Shown here in pieces: positions 45,240 through 57,963 of a stretch of DNA of 64,000 bases. Made by a program: the position numbers and the translations under genes. The notes under the pieces were generated by a model that did no database searches, was not told the DNA's origin, and saw only the letters and a list, made by a program, of their open reading frames with translations. The stretch comes from Camillea tinctor. Taxonomy: Eukaryota; Ascomycota; Sordariomycetes; Xylariales; Xylariaceae. Every line of letters begins with the position of its first letter. Position 1 is the first letter of the stretch. The stretch covers positions 243,389 through 307,388 of the forward strand of contig MU394102.1 in assembly GCA_022578605.1 (NCBI GenBank), in the 5' to 3' direction.

Positions 45240-46051
45240 GAAACAAGTTGGAGGAGTCGGGGTGGTTGATACACAGCTCCGTTGGCCTTCGATATGCATA
45301 TCATAGATTTAAGGAAAGCATTGCGGTATTGGGCCATACACAGGCGTTAGGCGACAGCACTGCGACATGACGAAAATGGGTCGGGGTCACCCAACCAATT
45401 ATCATTATCCATCATCTTCACTCTTCATATAAAGACCCAGCAACTGTACCATACCATATAGTTATTGTACCTATAGTGTTTTAAAAAGGTGGATGAGTTC
45501 AGACGGAATGACCACGACCCCTATTGAATTATTAGTTGGCATTGCAAAAAAAGGAAGAGTAAGCGACGGGTAGCAAAAAGCCTACAGTGACGTGTCAGGA
45601 CTACTGACATGTTTGGACTATATAGCGAGTCACTTGTCAACCACTGGCGGGTTTGCGTCCATAGATGCCGTGTAGCCTTCTAAGACATGGTCAGGCAGCT
45701 TGCAGATTTCACTACATGGTAGATGGACCGGGCCTAACTAATGTAATCTGCAAAACGTCGCATGGAATTTCGTCTTTCGCAGCTGCGCCCCCCGTTTTTT
45801 TCACTGGGTGGATTTGCTCTCAGCTTGCACGCAGGATTACCTACCGCTTCTCCTTTGAATACGACGAATATTCTAGCAGGTTGAGGCTGCAAAACCAACT
45901 GTTCGGCTTGGCTCGATCACAACATAATATGCAGCCGTCTTAACTAGCATGACTTCACCGAAGAACGCCATTCGAAATAGCATCATACCTGACCTTCATA
46001 GTCTAATCCGAACTCGGAAGACTCTTGTCCTGATATCACTATCGTTATACC

Positions 46052-46061
46052 TACCTAGGTA
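46052..46061. repeat. TACCTAGGTA palindrome copy 4
   Basis: Exact copy about 0.8 kb downstream of LON, within TACCTACCTAGGTAGTAA. Confidence 0.6.
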
Positions 46062-47596
46062 GTAAATAATGTGAAGTATTAGATGTAGCGCCGGATGATA
46101 ATTCGGGACTAAATCGCTGCTTCTGACAGCCACCACTACCTCGATTGTTAGTAGATCGTCTGCGTCCTCTTAAACTTGTGCACGTCTCACTCTATCTCTC
46201 TCTCCTTTAATCAATTAGGGGGGGGGGATGCGAGCGGAAGAATGTGAAAGAAAAAAAAAAGGGTAAATGTGTGCCAGCGCGCGAGGAACGAGATGATCCT
46301 TATGAGTGGGCTTTGACGCGACGATACGGATTCTTTTCCTACGCGAAATCAAGAGATGTACAACTTGCAGGCATATACCGTAACCAGCGTTCTCGGAACC
46401 AAGGATAAGACCCTCCTCCTTCTCCTCCCACCCCAGTCCTAAATGCAAGCGGGTTCTTTTTAGTTTTTAGACAAATCGACGGTGAGCGGAATCTAACTTA
46501 AAGCAAGCGGACCTGCAGTTGACCGCAGGGAACATGGGGGATAAGATGATTTCGCGCAGGCTAGGCCAAAGCAATATTAAGGTTAAGAGGGTTTGGTGTC
46601 TCTCTCTCTAGGTCTCCTTTCCTCTCTCTTCACTTCTCTCTTTGACTTACTCGCTCACCTGGGCCAGACCAGGCCAGGCCAGGGTGTGAGTTTGACCTAC
46701 ATGTATGTACATACGTTATGTAGGTTATGTATGTGTCTACCAGCACGCAAACCCCTCCGGAGAAGGATACATGACGACGAATAGGAGGCGCCGAAAGAGT
46801 CCGTATCGGGCTATCATATCATGCAGGAGATAATTCTTAGCAGAGTCTGGCATCGTCGTTGGCCAGTCTTTCTTCTGGTTTTTTGTCGGTACCAGCAGCC
46901 TCGCTTTTACGACCCCCCTCCCGGGATGGAGGCTCTACCAAAAATTCCAGGTAGGAATGTATAGCTGCCCAATTCACTTGCTGCCGTTACCGAGTTGGAG
47001 ACGACGGACAGGGCGTTTCGATTTCTTTAAAAGACGTCGGTCACCGACCGCACCAGGTGCACGGCCGTCCAGATCAGCTTAGCTATGCGATAGCGGCGGT
47101 CCGAATGAAGGATAGCGGGACGGCTTTGTTGGTTTGCGTGGTTCCAACAGCTCCTATAGTCGTACCTCCAAGTTCGTTTTAGCAGCACTTTTTTTGGTTT
47201 TCAATATAGTTAAGCTAAGATCCCGTTCGGCTGAATTGGGTATCAGTGGGCATGGGCATGGGCATGGACACGGCATGCTGATGATTACGGTCTCGAAGAT
47301 GCCCATCATTATGGGTTAGATCGGGTGGTGCTTGCATCACATCACCCAGAGATCTTAATCCAGCCCTAAAGTACTGCTAGTCTGACCACAACTCACCCGC
47401 TCCAGTCGCTCCTGTTTTGATTACGTGCCACGCCGTTGGAGACGACCATGGACCACCCTTCCGAACCCATACTCCATACTGCCATACTCCAAATACGTTG
47501 CGACCGCAAGATGCGGCTAACAAGTAAGACCTCTCGCAAGAGATAGTCGAAATCTACTACCTAACCCTTACGCCGGCTGTACACGGCGCTAAAAAG

Positions 47597-47626
47597 GGGA
47601 CCAAGGGACCAAGGGACCAAGGGACC
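47597..47626 (+). repeat. GGGACCAA tandem repeat
   Basis: Three perfect 8-bp units plus a partial GGGACC. Confidence 0.85.
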
Positions 47627-49361
47627 TACCAAGAACAGCACGACATGCATGTCAGCGTCGGAGAACCTGTTCGTCGATTTATCGAGGTAATCAATCTACA
47701 CGTCATAACTCATTTAGTCCGAGCAGAAAATACGACCTCACGCGAATCTGCAGTGTCCTACGTGTCTGTTCACGCACCTGACCAGAGTTTAAAGCTCTGC
47801 CGCAATGCGGTTAACCTCCGTGATTTCCTAACAATATCGTTGTCTGCTCGTGTATGTACACACAGAGGCTAAACTTCTAGATTAGTGTAGTTGCAACTGC
47901 ACGACAGTTTTGGTGTCTTTAAAAAAGTTTTAGTCTGGCGGTCAACAGGGGTGGAAATGTATGGACTCAGAAACTAGAAAACCAGAGCCATGGATCTGAT
48001 GATCCGTCAACGTTAGGCGGATTTAGAAGATCCTTAGAGAGGTGGGAAAGAAGGGGAGCAGCTTGGCATAGACCTTCTTCTAGTGGCTCTAGAACGAGAA
48101 CAAAGTACCATGTCCTGCCGCAAGCTGGTCTAGGTAATTGTTGTCTCGCTACCGTGTGTAATGAACTCGGTGTACATTGTGTCAGGTAGGTCAAGTCGGT
48201 GAAGCCCATTGAAACCACAGCGAGTACATACGTCCTTCTTGTCTTATGTTGGACCTGGAGGACAAGAAGAGGAGGAAAAAGAAAAGCAACGGGGGAAAAG
48301 AATGGAAGAAACGGTTCTTTAAGTCCATCTAGGGGGAGGCAACGCATACGGTGACGAGGATATGTTTCATGGCGTTTTGCACCCGGCTTCAGGCAGGCTC
48401 TGATCTTTAAAATAAGCGAGGAAGGCTAAGTAGGTGTTTATTGATGCTCGAGGTGCATCTTAATTTTCAGCTCGGGCTCGACTATGACGAAGAATAATGA
48501 TGATGGGCTAGAGAGGAGGCCAATCCCCGACGAGACTCGATTCCCCGAGGTTGGATACTGGTTGTGAAGGGAGCCAGGAAAACATGCAGTCCCGGTGCGA
48601 CAAGAATCGACTTAGACTAAGGTACGTGGGATGATGAGCATGGAATCCACGATACCGGAGCTGTCAAGGATTTGGTTGCAGGGTGTTATGGACCTAAGGC
48701 ATATTTTGATGAGTTGTTCGCCTCTTCGGAGATTTTATTATTAGTTTATACACCTAGGCAGGTAACCTAGGTATATATATATATATATATTCATGTTCCC
48801 TTTCTTGCTGACAAGGTCGTAAGCCTGAGGTTGTTTGTTGATCTGCTTGTCTATCTAAGCGTCATGCAACTTTTAAATATATATAGGTTATATATATCAA
48901 GGGAGAGAAGAGTGTTGAGACAGACATGTTTTAAACAAAAAGGTAAAGACAGCAATACTGACAACTTTACAACGGTTATCGATAATAAAGAGAGGGAAAA
49001 GAAAAAGGGGAAAGAGGGATAAAAAGTTAATGGTGGTCGACTCCAACTTGAGTTAGCATAGTACTTCCCCCTCTTGTCTTGGGATCGACCTCTGACAATT
49101 TTGTACAACACATCGCTTTTGATCAACCTGAATTGTCGAATAAGGTATTTCAGAACCCCCCGCACCGCCCCTCCACCCTTGCTGATTACTTACCTACCTA
49201 CCTATGTGGTCACCATGGGCCTGTATCGATAGGGTTAATTGTCCGGGATGGCTTCGTGTGATGTTTTATCGTATTGTGTTGTATTATGTTGTGTTGTTGT
49301 TTTTCTTGGTGTTGTGGCCTGGCAGCCTAGTCCGATCTGGCTATCTTGGTAATTGGAGGTG

Positions 49362-49371
49362 TACCTAGGTA
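49362..49371. repeat. TACCTAGGTA palindrome copy 5
   Basis: Exact copy about 1.3 kb upstream of the kinase-like gene. Confidence 0.6.
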
Positions 49372-50677
49372 GTGTTTCCCCAGTTTATTACTTAATGAAG
49401 CAAGATGACGATGGCGAGGGAAATAAAAATAAAAATAAAAAGGTTCCAGGAATGGATGGAGATGGATGGATGGATCCATTTATCTTATGGGTGGAAATTC
49501 TATTCATGACGTGATGATGTTATTTTACATAAGTTGGGGTACGTACCTAACTGGGTTTAGTTATATACCACAGTAATAAGAGTTTTAAAAAAAAGGTTCT
49601 GTCTAACCAACGGGAACGAGTAAGAATAGGCTATTCCACTTTTAGCTTCGCCTGTTTGGCCCCTGCCGATTCGTACATCGTAATCCTGGTCACCAGTCGA
49701 GGGACAAGTAAGAAAAGAAAGAAAAGAAAGGAAATAGAAAGGAAAAAGAAAAAAAAAGAAAAGACAGGAAAAAGAGCGGCTAGTCCGGACCTAGTATAGC
49801 GGGTGGTGAGGGGTTGTAATACCTATGTACATACATAGGTTAAGTGTGTGTATGTACGCAGTATGCGCCTGCTTGTTGCTGATGCTTCTGGTCTGGCTGC
49901 TGCTTCTTGCTGCTGTTTCTTGCTGCTGCTCACCGTAGTCAAGGTTGCAGTATTCGCGCAGTCTCGCACTCTTCAAGTGACCAAAACCTTCCTCGACTCC
50001 TTTATTCGTCCTTGTTCTCCTTCGGCTCGCATATCCTGTTGCTGCATCTTGGGACATACTGGACTGGTCGCACATACCCGACCCTTACAGCCAACGCACT
50101 TATCATCCATGCCACCACTACCATTGCCATTACCACCACCACCTCCATCATCACCACCACTAACTACCATTGCTACCTACCCATATCATCATCACCATCG
50201 CCAATCTCTCCAATAGGCGAGCCAAAGCCTCACTTACTCCCTTTTTTCCCCTTCTTCTCTGCCATTCTTCTTATTCTTCTCTTTCTTTTCTAATCTAGAC
50301 CAACTACCTACATCTACCCTGAGTTGACGTGTCTAGTCATGTTTAATCTGCAAGCCCACCAACGCCTGATCGTCCTTGTTTATCTCACTATCATTTCCCA
50401 GCTTGCCTTGTACTCTCACGCTTAATGAGGCCTGGTCCTGCTCCTGCTTCTCCCCGCCTTCAACCCGCACTTCAACCCGCACATGTTCCAAACGTCACCG
50501 TCGTAGGCTTTCTCTCCTATTAGTTCCATTGGTACATCTCTAGGTCACCTTAGGCTTCAGCCTCATTTTACTACACAACAACCTGGCTACTACCAAAGCT
50601 TTACCGCCTTGCTCTATTTTCTACGGCAGGGAATAAAAGACGTATATCGATATTGATCAACTCCCGCCCCGCCGAAT

Positions 50678-53427
50678 ATGCCAGCACCAGCAAATTCCCC
50701 CTCACACGAGCTGGTTCCATCCTCAGAACACAATCGGTTGGCTGCTCTCTGGAGGAAAATCTTCGCGGCGAAAGACCACACAGCCACTTCATCCACGACC
50801 TACGTGCAGGAACCAGGCTTGTCCCGAAATATATCCCCTAGCTCCGGCCTGATTCGGAGGGTCTCTCGGAAGGTTGTTCCTGGTCTGCCTCGTGTCAAAA
50901 CGTTTAAAAGGCAGCAGTCCGAGGGTCGAGACAAGCTGGAGGTCGACAAGCCGACGCCGGCAGAACGCAGGGCAGTGTCTGTCGACAGACGTCTACACCC
51001 CCAACGCAATGGTTCTCATTCCACCCATCCTCTCCCTCTACCTCGCGCGAGTGCGCCGGATTTTCTTGACGAAGTACAGTCTGTGGGCCCGCCAGCCATT
51101 GTATCCCACCTCACGTCAGCTCCCCAGAGCCCTATGGATGAGAAGGACTTTTTAAGCCTAGATGAAGTCAGGAGCACTGCCGAAGATACCGATCAGCCGG
51201 ATTCCTTCGAACAGGTGCCCTCCTACACCGAGGCTTTCTCAACCGCTGACAATCAATCCGAGACGAGTTCCCAGTACGACGCCATGATCCACGAAGAGCT
51301 GGAGAAGAAGTGGATCCTGAACTTGAGCATGCATTTCCGGGATAAGTCGAAAAGGGAAAAGTTTTTCGTCACGTACCGAGAGAGGGATAATTTATGGAGG
51401 CGCGTCACCATATCCCTAGATTACCGCAATGCTCCCGAAGACTCTCTTGAGAGAGATCTGCTAGCTATCAAGTACCAGAGGGAGAAGAGCGCCAAGATAT
51501 ACGAGGCTATTCGCGAAAGTCTTCAGGACATCCAGTTCTATGATACCGTTACGAACCTGAAGTTGCAGACAACGGATGGGAGGCTACACGTTCATGTAGT
51601 GGAAGATGTTACCGTAGGTCTGATTCCTGTAACTACTGGGATATGTACTAACCACCCCTTCTTACGTAGGAGATTATTTCATACCCCACTGTGCATATGA
51701 TTCATCATTTGAGATGCCCGCGCATCAGGGAAAGGGATATTGAATTCGACTCTCACATGTCGGGCTTCGTTTACAAGGTTCGGGTAGCCGGAAAAACGCT
51801 CATCAAAAAGGAGATTCCTGGACCAGACACGATAGATGAGTTTTTATACGAAGTAAATGCTCTCAACTCCCTAAAGTTTTCTCGCAACATTATCGGGTTC
51901 TATGGTGTCGTTGTGGATGACGAAGATCAGTCCGTCAAAGGGTTGCTTATCAGCTACGCTGAACAGGGGGCACTCATTGACATAATATACGATACCCAGG
52001 AAGGGAACGGTGACCTTCCGTGGGCTGTGCGTGAAAAATGGGCTAGACAGATTGTTCAAGGTCTATCAGATATCCACGAAGCCGGGTTTGTCCAAGGCGA
52101 TTTCACACTGTCCAATATCGTCATCGATGAGGACGAGAATGCCAAAATAATAGACATAAACAGACGAGGCTGTCCAGTCGGGTGGGAACCCCCAGAGGCG
52201 ACTCCACTCATCCAAAGCAACCAGCGAATTTCTATGTATATTGGTGTAAAATCTGATCTCTATCAATTAGGGATGGTTCTATGGGCACTTGCCACATTGG
52301 AGGACGAACCCGAGGCGCACAGCCGACCCCTTCGCTTAGACCCCGAGATAGAAGTACCGCCATGGTATCGCGATATGATGGAAAGTTGCCTCCACGAGAA
52401 CCCCCGTGCTAGATTACAAGCCACGGTACTGCTTGCCATGTTTCCAGGGTATGAATATGATGAACAGGACCCTAAAGAATTACCGCCGACTTCCATAAGC
52501 GGCGCTTATTCATTCGAACAATATGAAGATGAGCATGACCGTCTCCCACAACTAAGAACAGTCGAACCTCAAAACCCCTGGGGATATGCTCCTGGCAGTC
52601 ACTCACGAATAGGACCAACCAGTTACTCAGATGATGACGATTACTACCCTCCACGAGGGCGGTCTCCACCTCACCCATTGCCTAGTGGTGAGATGTATGA
52701 ACGGCCTTACATTAATGATACGATATGGCCGGATCCTGGTCTTCCCCTATCGCCAGACAGCGCCGATCGGGATGAGAAGGCCAAGGGCCCGAAAGAAGAT
52801 CAAAACACCGCTGATATAATGGAAAAGATGGACCAAGACCTCAAGGATCTCGAAGACGAGGGTCTCGATGACGACGAGACGGGCCATAGACAGGAGCGGC
52901 CCGAAGTAAAGCCACATTTACCTTTTAGCATTTTTGCGCATGTTGAAAAACCACCCTCTCCTAGTAATGACCATGATATGATCGACTCGGTTATCAATGA
53001 GCTAGTCTTGACCGGAACCTCAAATGACACCAGCAAGACCAAGGACATAGGACCTATATCACCTGATCCTAGAAAGACCCAGGCGCAAAACGGTCAAACA
53101 GGAGTGACTGCACTTGGAGATAGACCGAACCCAGGTAACACACCTGACAGTATCCCCGGGTACACCTCATATCTATTTGAATATGAAGGACGTGAACCAG
53201 CATATACTCATACTCGCAAAGAAAGTAGAGATATGCCAGTGCAAAGGATTATACCAATGACAGCTAACCACCCATCTTCGCGAAGCTCACCACAAGAGTT
53301 GCCACCGGAATTATCAGGCATTGGATCAGCGCATGCAAAGCATATCGAATATCGACAGCCGACCTGCTCAGATGAAGATCTGTGTCTTAATACAACGGCC
53401 AAACAGGACGTCGCAACTAAGAATTAA
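50678..53427 (+). CDS. Divergent protein-kinase-like protein
   Basis: 897 residues; exons 50678-51613 and 51670-53427, phase 0. The N-terminal 300 residues are basic, Ser-rich and mostly disordered, ending in a helical segment (EKKWILNLSMHFRDKSKREKFFVTYRERDNLWRRVTISLDY). The kinase-like fold is at about 330-540: a lysine in GKTLIKKEIPG (about 354), FLYEVNALNSL as the alpha-C region, and LLISYAEQGALIDII as the hinge. The catalytic loop is FVQGDFTLSNIVIDEDEN, where the HRD triad reads QGD and the loop lysine is replaced by Thr, but Asp and Asn remain. DFG reads DIN. GWEPPEA resembles an APE motif. It may have weak or altered activity. The C-terminal 330 residues are acidic, Pro-rich and disordered. 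Partners unknown. Confidence 0.8.
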
Positions 53428-56400
53428 GAAATGCTGAGTTGCAGAAATATCTTTTTTTTGTTATGGGACTTTTTTGTTCCTTTTTTTTCAGGGGTTGATA
53501 ATCTCCATGTACAGCAAGCGCGCAAGGAGTTTCAATGATGGGAATTTATTCGGAACGAGGGTCCAATCTTTATACCTTTTTCAGTAGAAAAAAATCTTCG
53601 AAAATCTAAGGTGGAAAGGGCAGGGTAGGGCAAGGCAGGAGATGTGTGATATCATGGGAGGTGAAGGATTGATTATCTGCATGAGCATCTACGAGTATGG
53701 TGCATATGTGTGTTTTTCCCTCGTTGTCCTTTTCTCCCCTTTTCCAGCTTGAGTGATGTGTCAAATGGAGAAGGAACAGCATCCATTTTTAACCTCATCT
53801 ATATGTACTATTTTGTTACCGGAAAGTTTGACGATGATGATCTGGTCAGGGAAGTTAGTTTTTTCTATTTTCCTTTTCTAATGACGACAACGACGATTGT
53901 GGAAGGGGAGGGTTAGAGAACAACGATGATTATGTTATGAGAGAAAGACGCAAAGAGGAAACCATGCCGGGGGTGATATATATCATTATATGATGAATTT
54001 TTAATATGAGGTCATTTAATTCTTTCTTTCTTTTCGCATAGGTAGAAAATATACCTAATATTATTTTTGACTAAAAGAAAGAGAATCTAAAATGAAGAGA
54101 GAAAAGAAATGAAGGACCAAGGCTGGATAGTGTATAGCATCTTTCATTTCCAATGCATTCAAACTATATTATGAGGTTATGTGTTACTTTCTGTGGAATA
54201 TCCAGTAAGTTGATGTTGAGGAGGTATGCAGTGGTGGTGTAGCCGCATGGGATAGAGCGAATGTTTACTGCACATCTACGCAAGGATTCGAAGTGTTGGG
54301 TTGAGTTGGTTGGGTTGGGGAAGCAATTACCTATCTCCCTATCTAAAGAACCTGGCTGTGTTGATTTACTTGAGGCAACTCATACGATATTTTGATTCTT
54401 TTGATGGGCTGATGATAGGAAATCTCCATCCCCATCCTAAAGCCCAGTGAGCGTCCCCGTCTCCCCGCCATTTTCTAGCGAAATTTGGAGTTGGTGAGTT
54501 CTTCTATTCAGCGTATTTTCACCGTTGGGAAGATCGTCTCGGGAAAAACGAGTACGCTGGCCTGACTGGCATATTATTTGAGGGTGTCTGGCTATTGCCT
54601 TCTCGACATGCATGCATATCCGACCCCTTTCGTAAGGAAGAGCTCGCCATCGAGTATGTAAGGACAGGGTAGTGACGAAAGCTATGTGGTTTCTATTAAA
54701 CCCCCTAAGCATGAACATGCTTGGCTGTCTCCCAAGCCGATGAGTGTATTTGTTTATGTGTCTGGGTCATGTGTATCCCTACATGCAGTTAACGTTGGAA
54801 GTATGGAAAGGGACTTACGTCTACGTATGTTGGCTCGACCTGGACTTCTATTTATTTCGACAATCGACCACATAGGTTATCCACATACTTACATGCTAGC
54901 GGATAGTTACCGAGAAATCCTTCTTGTATGTAAGAAACCCTGGTAGACATGTATGTAGTCGGGTTATGCTTTTGCCCCGGGGCTTACTACTTACTACTTA
55001 AGTACCCGTTGGTTCACCTTCGGGCACATACAAGGTCCCCCCGAACCCCATAGTGCTCGCCCACGTACGTGCTTTAGGTGCGAGCCGGGTTGTTTTCTAG
55101 TAGCTTCCATACGGGCGACTGCAACAATGCAACAAGCGTAACCCAAACTCAGGGCTAGACCTGATTGACATCACAGTCTGTATAGGTACTCAAGTTTACC
55201 CTAAAATCGGGTGAATGATAAGGATCTTGGCTTACTCGGGGTAGCAGTAGGAGCAGTACTCTGAAGCCGTGATTAAGTGCCGCTAGTGCGGTAATTCACC
55301 CCAATTCACTCGGGGAGTTCCCAAGTCAGCTGATATAAGTAATATGTGGGCGGGGGAAAACACCTCAAATAGTCGTTGTAGTATGCTAGGTATTACATTA
55401 ACATAACATCCTGATGAGAGAATAATTACGAAAGGGCATGGTGTATAAATTCAAGGGATCTTGGCCTTAGGAGGCAAGTACCTATGCAGGCAGGCAGGGT
55501 AGGTAAGGGAACTTGTAGGTGGTAATCGATCTTATCGGGGGATCTTATTGCAAGAACCTAAGCAAGGATGTGGACGGAACGGGTGCACGGCACGGAAGTG
55601 GCGTTTGCTTCCTAAGGCAGGAAGCTCAGACCTTTCCCCCTTGTGGTTTAAATCTAATTATGGAACCATTCTAGAAAAGTTGGGGGCGGGGGAGGGGGGG
55701 GGGAGGAAGGTCACGTTAGGTACACATCATCTCTTTAAGAGAGTTACAGCTTTAGGTAGACTTTGACTTTAAACTGGTCTACATCGTAGACTATTGGTAC
55801 TTGGTGAATTGAATTAAGACAGTAATATGCCTTATTAACGGTGCATACCTTAAAGCCCTCAAGTCCCTATAACATTAACGCCAAAAGTTTACAATTATTC
55901 GTTGGATCTGATTAGGTAGTTGTATTCCCCATTAAAAACTAGCAAAACTTAGTATCTACATCTACATAAGTACATATGTACATATAGGTAGTGAGATCCG
56001 GATTTCTCACCTAGCCCCTCTTATTCTTAAAGAGAATGAATGGCCTGTGCTCTTAGCTCTTTTTTTTTTTTTTTTTTTTTTTTCGCCCTCTCCCTTTTTC
56101 TATTCCGTTTGTTGGGAGAAACATTTGGTTTGAAAGATGAGGGGCGAGAATAAGTGGATACTCGCCGGCGATTCAAGCTGTGTCTCTCTAACATATTCCA
56201 GCGACGGCTTTCGCCTGAAACCGTGACCGTGGCCGTGCCTTTTAGATCGGGATACAAATTACAACTCATTTTCGTGATAAAGCCATCCACTTTTGGTACG
56301 CCAAAAACCACTTCGGCAGCTCGGTACACGCATTACACAAGAGAGGTTCATGTGAGCAATAATATTATCTCCGGGAGGCTATTATTATCGCCATGACCAC

Positions 56401-56759
56401 CATAAAATCATCCTAGCGCCGAGTATGTAGGAGGTTAAAGTTTATCAATGCAAAGACCCCGACCCCCGACCCCGTTTCTAAACCTAGTTGCAGGTTGTTG
56501 TCCCGTCCCAATTAGTGTACTCTTTCTATCGAACCTAGTATTTTACAGATCCTAATATTTGTAGGGGACACTAGTAGATAAATGAATGGGGTTAAAGTAT
56601 CGTTCGACGCATGATGAATGACTGCCGAAAAGAACCCAGAACCCAGCAATAGATAACGTGGCCGATGGTCAGGAGTTGAAGAGGAGTTGGAGAGGATCAA
56701 CTCTTGCATGTAAGGTACTACGAAACAGACAGACAGATAGACAGACATACGTAGGGTTT

Positions 56760-56769
56760 TACCTAGGTA
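56760..56769. repeat. TACCTAGGTA palindrome copy 6
   Basis: Exact copy about 1.2 kb upstream of the desaturase start. Confidence 0.6.
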
Positions 56770-57780
56770 ACGTGGTTGTAGTATGTAGGAACCAACATAA
56801 TGCGTATGGGACATACATATACCGTCCTACCTTACACTAGGTATATACGTACATGGCATTTTGCTGTGTTAGATAGTACCCGATTAGGAAAGACCCCGGA
56901 TAAATGACGAGTGGTGATTGGCCATGATCCAGGGCGTTTGGACCGCCACATCGTCCTTTCTTCCCCAACAATTCAACAAATTTCAAAACCACGGGTAGAA
57001 GGAAGCGAAGGAACAAGGCATGAAAGAGGAAAGAAGAGCCAAGGACCATAAAAAAAATATAGTTTTGACTAGGAAGTCTAGGACAGAACAATGACAAGAA
57101 CGAATGATAAGACATCACAAGGTAAAAAAGAGAGACGTGACATTTCTCATTGGATCCTGCGTTGCTGCAGGTGCCAGATTCGGTTTTTTTTGCCTTGTCT
57201 TTTTTAGTCTTGGCAACCCCAGAATCTGTTCTACAACTATGTACTCTACTTTTTTTTTACCTACACCTAAACATTTTTTATTTTTATTTTCTTCATGTTG
57301 TGATCTAGTCACGCATTACACATTCGTCAATGCGATCTTGAAACTTTAGACCACGCGACCATTGTATAGTAGTCACTCTGAGTTCAGTACCTAGCTAGGT
57401 TAGGTTCACGGTTCATGTTCATTGTGAGCTGAGCTCATCGTTTGAGTGTCCACGACATTTTCCTCTAATTCCCTAATCCCCCCCAACTGTTAAGCTTCAT
57501 ACAACACAAGGACGAACGATATCGAAAGATCCGACTTAGACTGTTTTTCTCCAGTTAATCTGTAACCTAGAAGATCCTATTCAGCCCATCTCATCCTATC
57601 CCCGCCACTCAGGTACCTTACCTACACATTACTACTACCCCCCCTTCCCCAAAGAAGACCCTGTCTAGACCCAAGACCCAGGGTTTTTGGTTTTGTCCCA
57701 GCGGTTTTTTTTCTTTCTCTTTTTCTTTTTCTTCTCTTGACCCACCCCACCCTTCTTCCTCCCTTATCCACTTTATACTC

Positions 57781-57816
57781 ATGTCCAACATTTCCTCCCA
57801 TCAAATAAATATCTAA
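57781..57816 (+). promoter_or_regulatory. Candidate uORF in the desaturase leader
   Basis: ATG at 57781 followed by an eleven-codon frame ending TAA at 57816, in the pyrimidine-rich segment 148 bases before the desaturase ATG. Whether it lies in the mRNA depends on the unknown transcription start. Confidence 0.35.
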
Positions 57817-57963
57817 GCCCCAACCGCTGCTTGTCACCTCGGCTCTCTCTTCCTTTCCCTAACCCTTCAACTACAACCCCTCCTCCATCAACGTCGAAGT
57901 TTCTCTATCCCACTTCGAGGGCATTTTACGAGACGAACGCCTTATCGTAGCCCATCCTTCATC

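Larger units (their letters stand above)
45240..50677. other. Long gene-poor region
   Basis: 5.4 kb with no recognisable protein or RNA gene. Contains short repeats: GGGCAT x3 (47248-47265), GGGACCAA x3 (47597-47626), a TA run (48775-48790), and GGAT repeats near 49450-49475. Two TACCTAGGTA palindromes occur at 46052-46061 and 49362-49371. The 49840-50640 part is pyrimidine-rich and probably includes the 5' leader of the kinase-like gene. A non-coding RNA cannot be excluded. Confidence 0.5.
53428..57963. promoter_or_regulatory. Long region upstream of the desaturase
   Basis: 4.5 kb with no convincing gene. Holds a G-rich stretch (55680-55705), a T run (about 56060-56082), a TACCTAGGTA copy (56760-56769), and a C/T-rich leader at 57640-57960 immediately before the start codon. 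It probably contains the desaturase promoter and a long 5' UTR. Confidence 0.5.
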
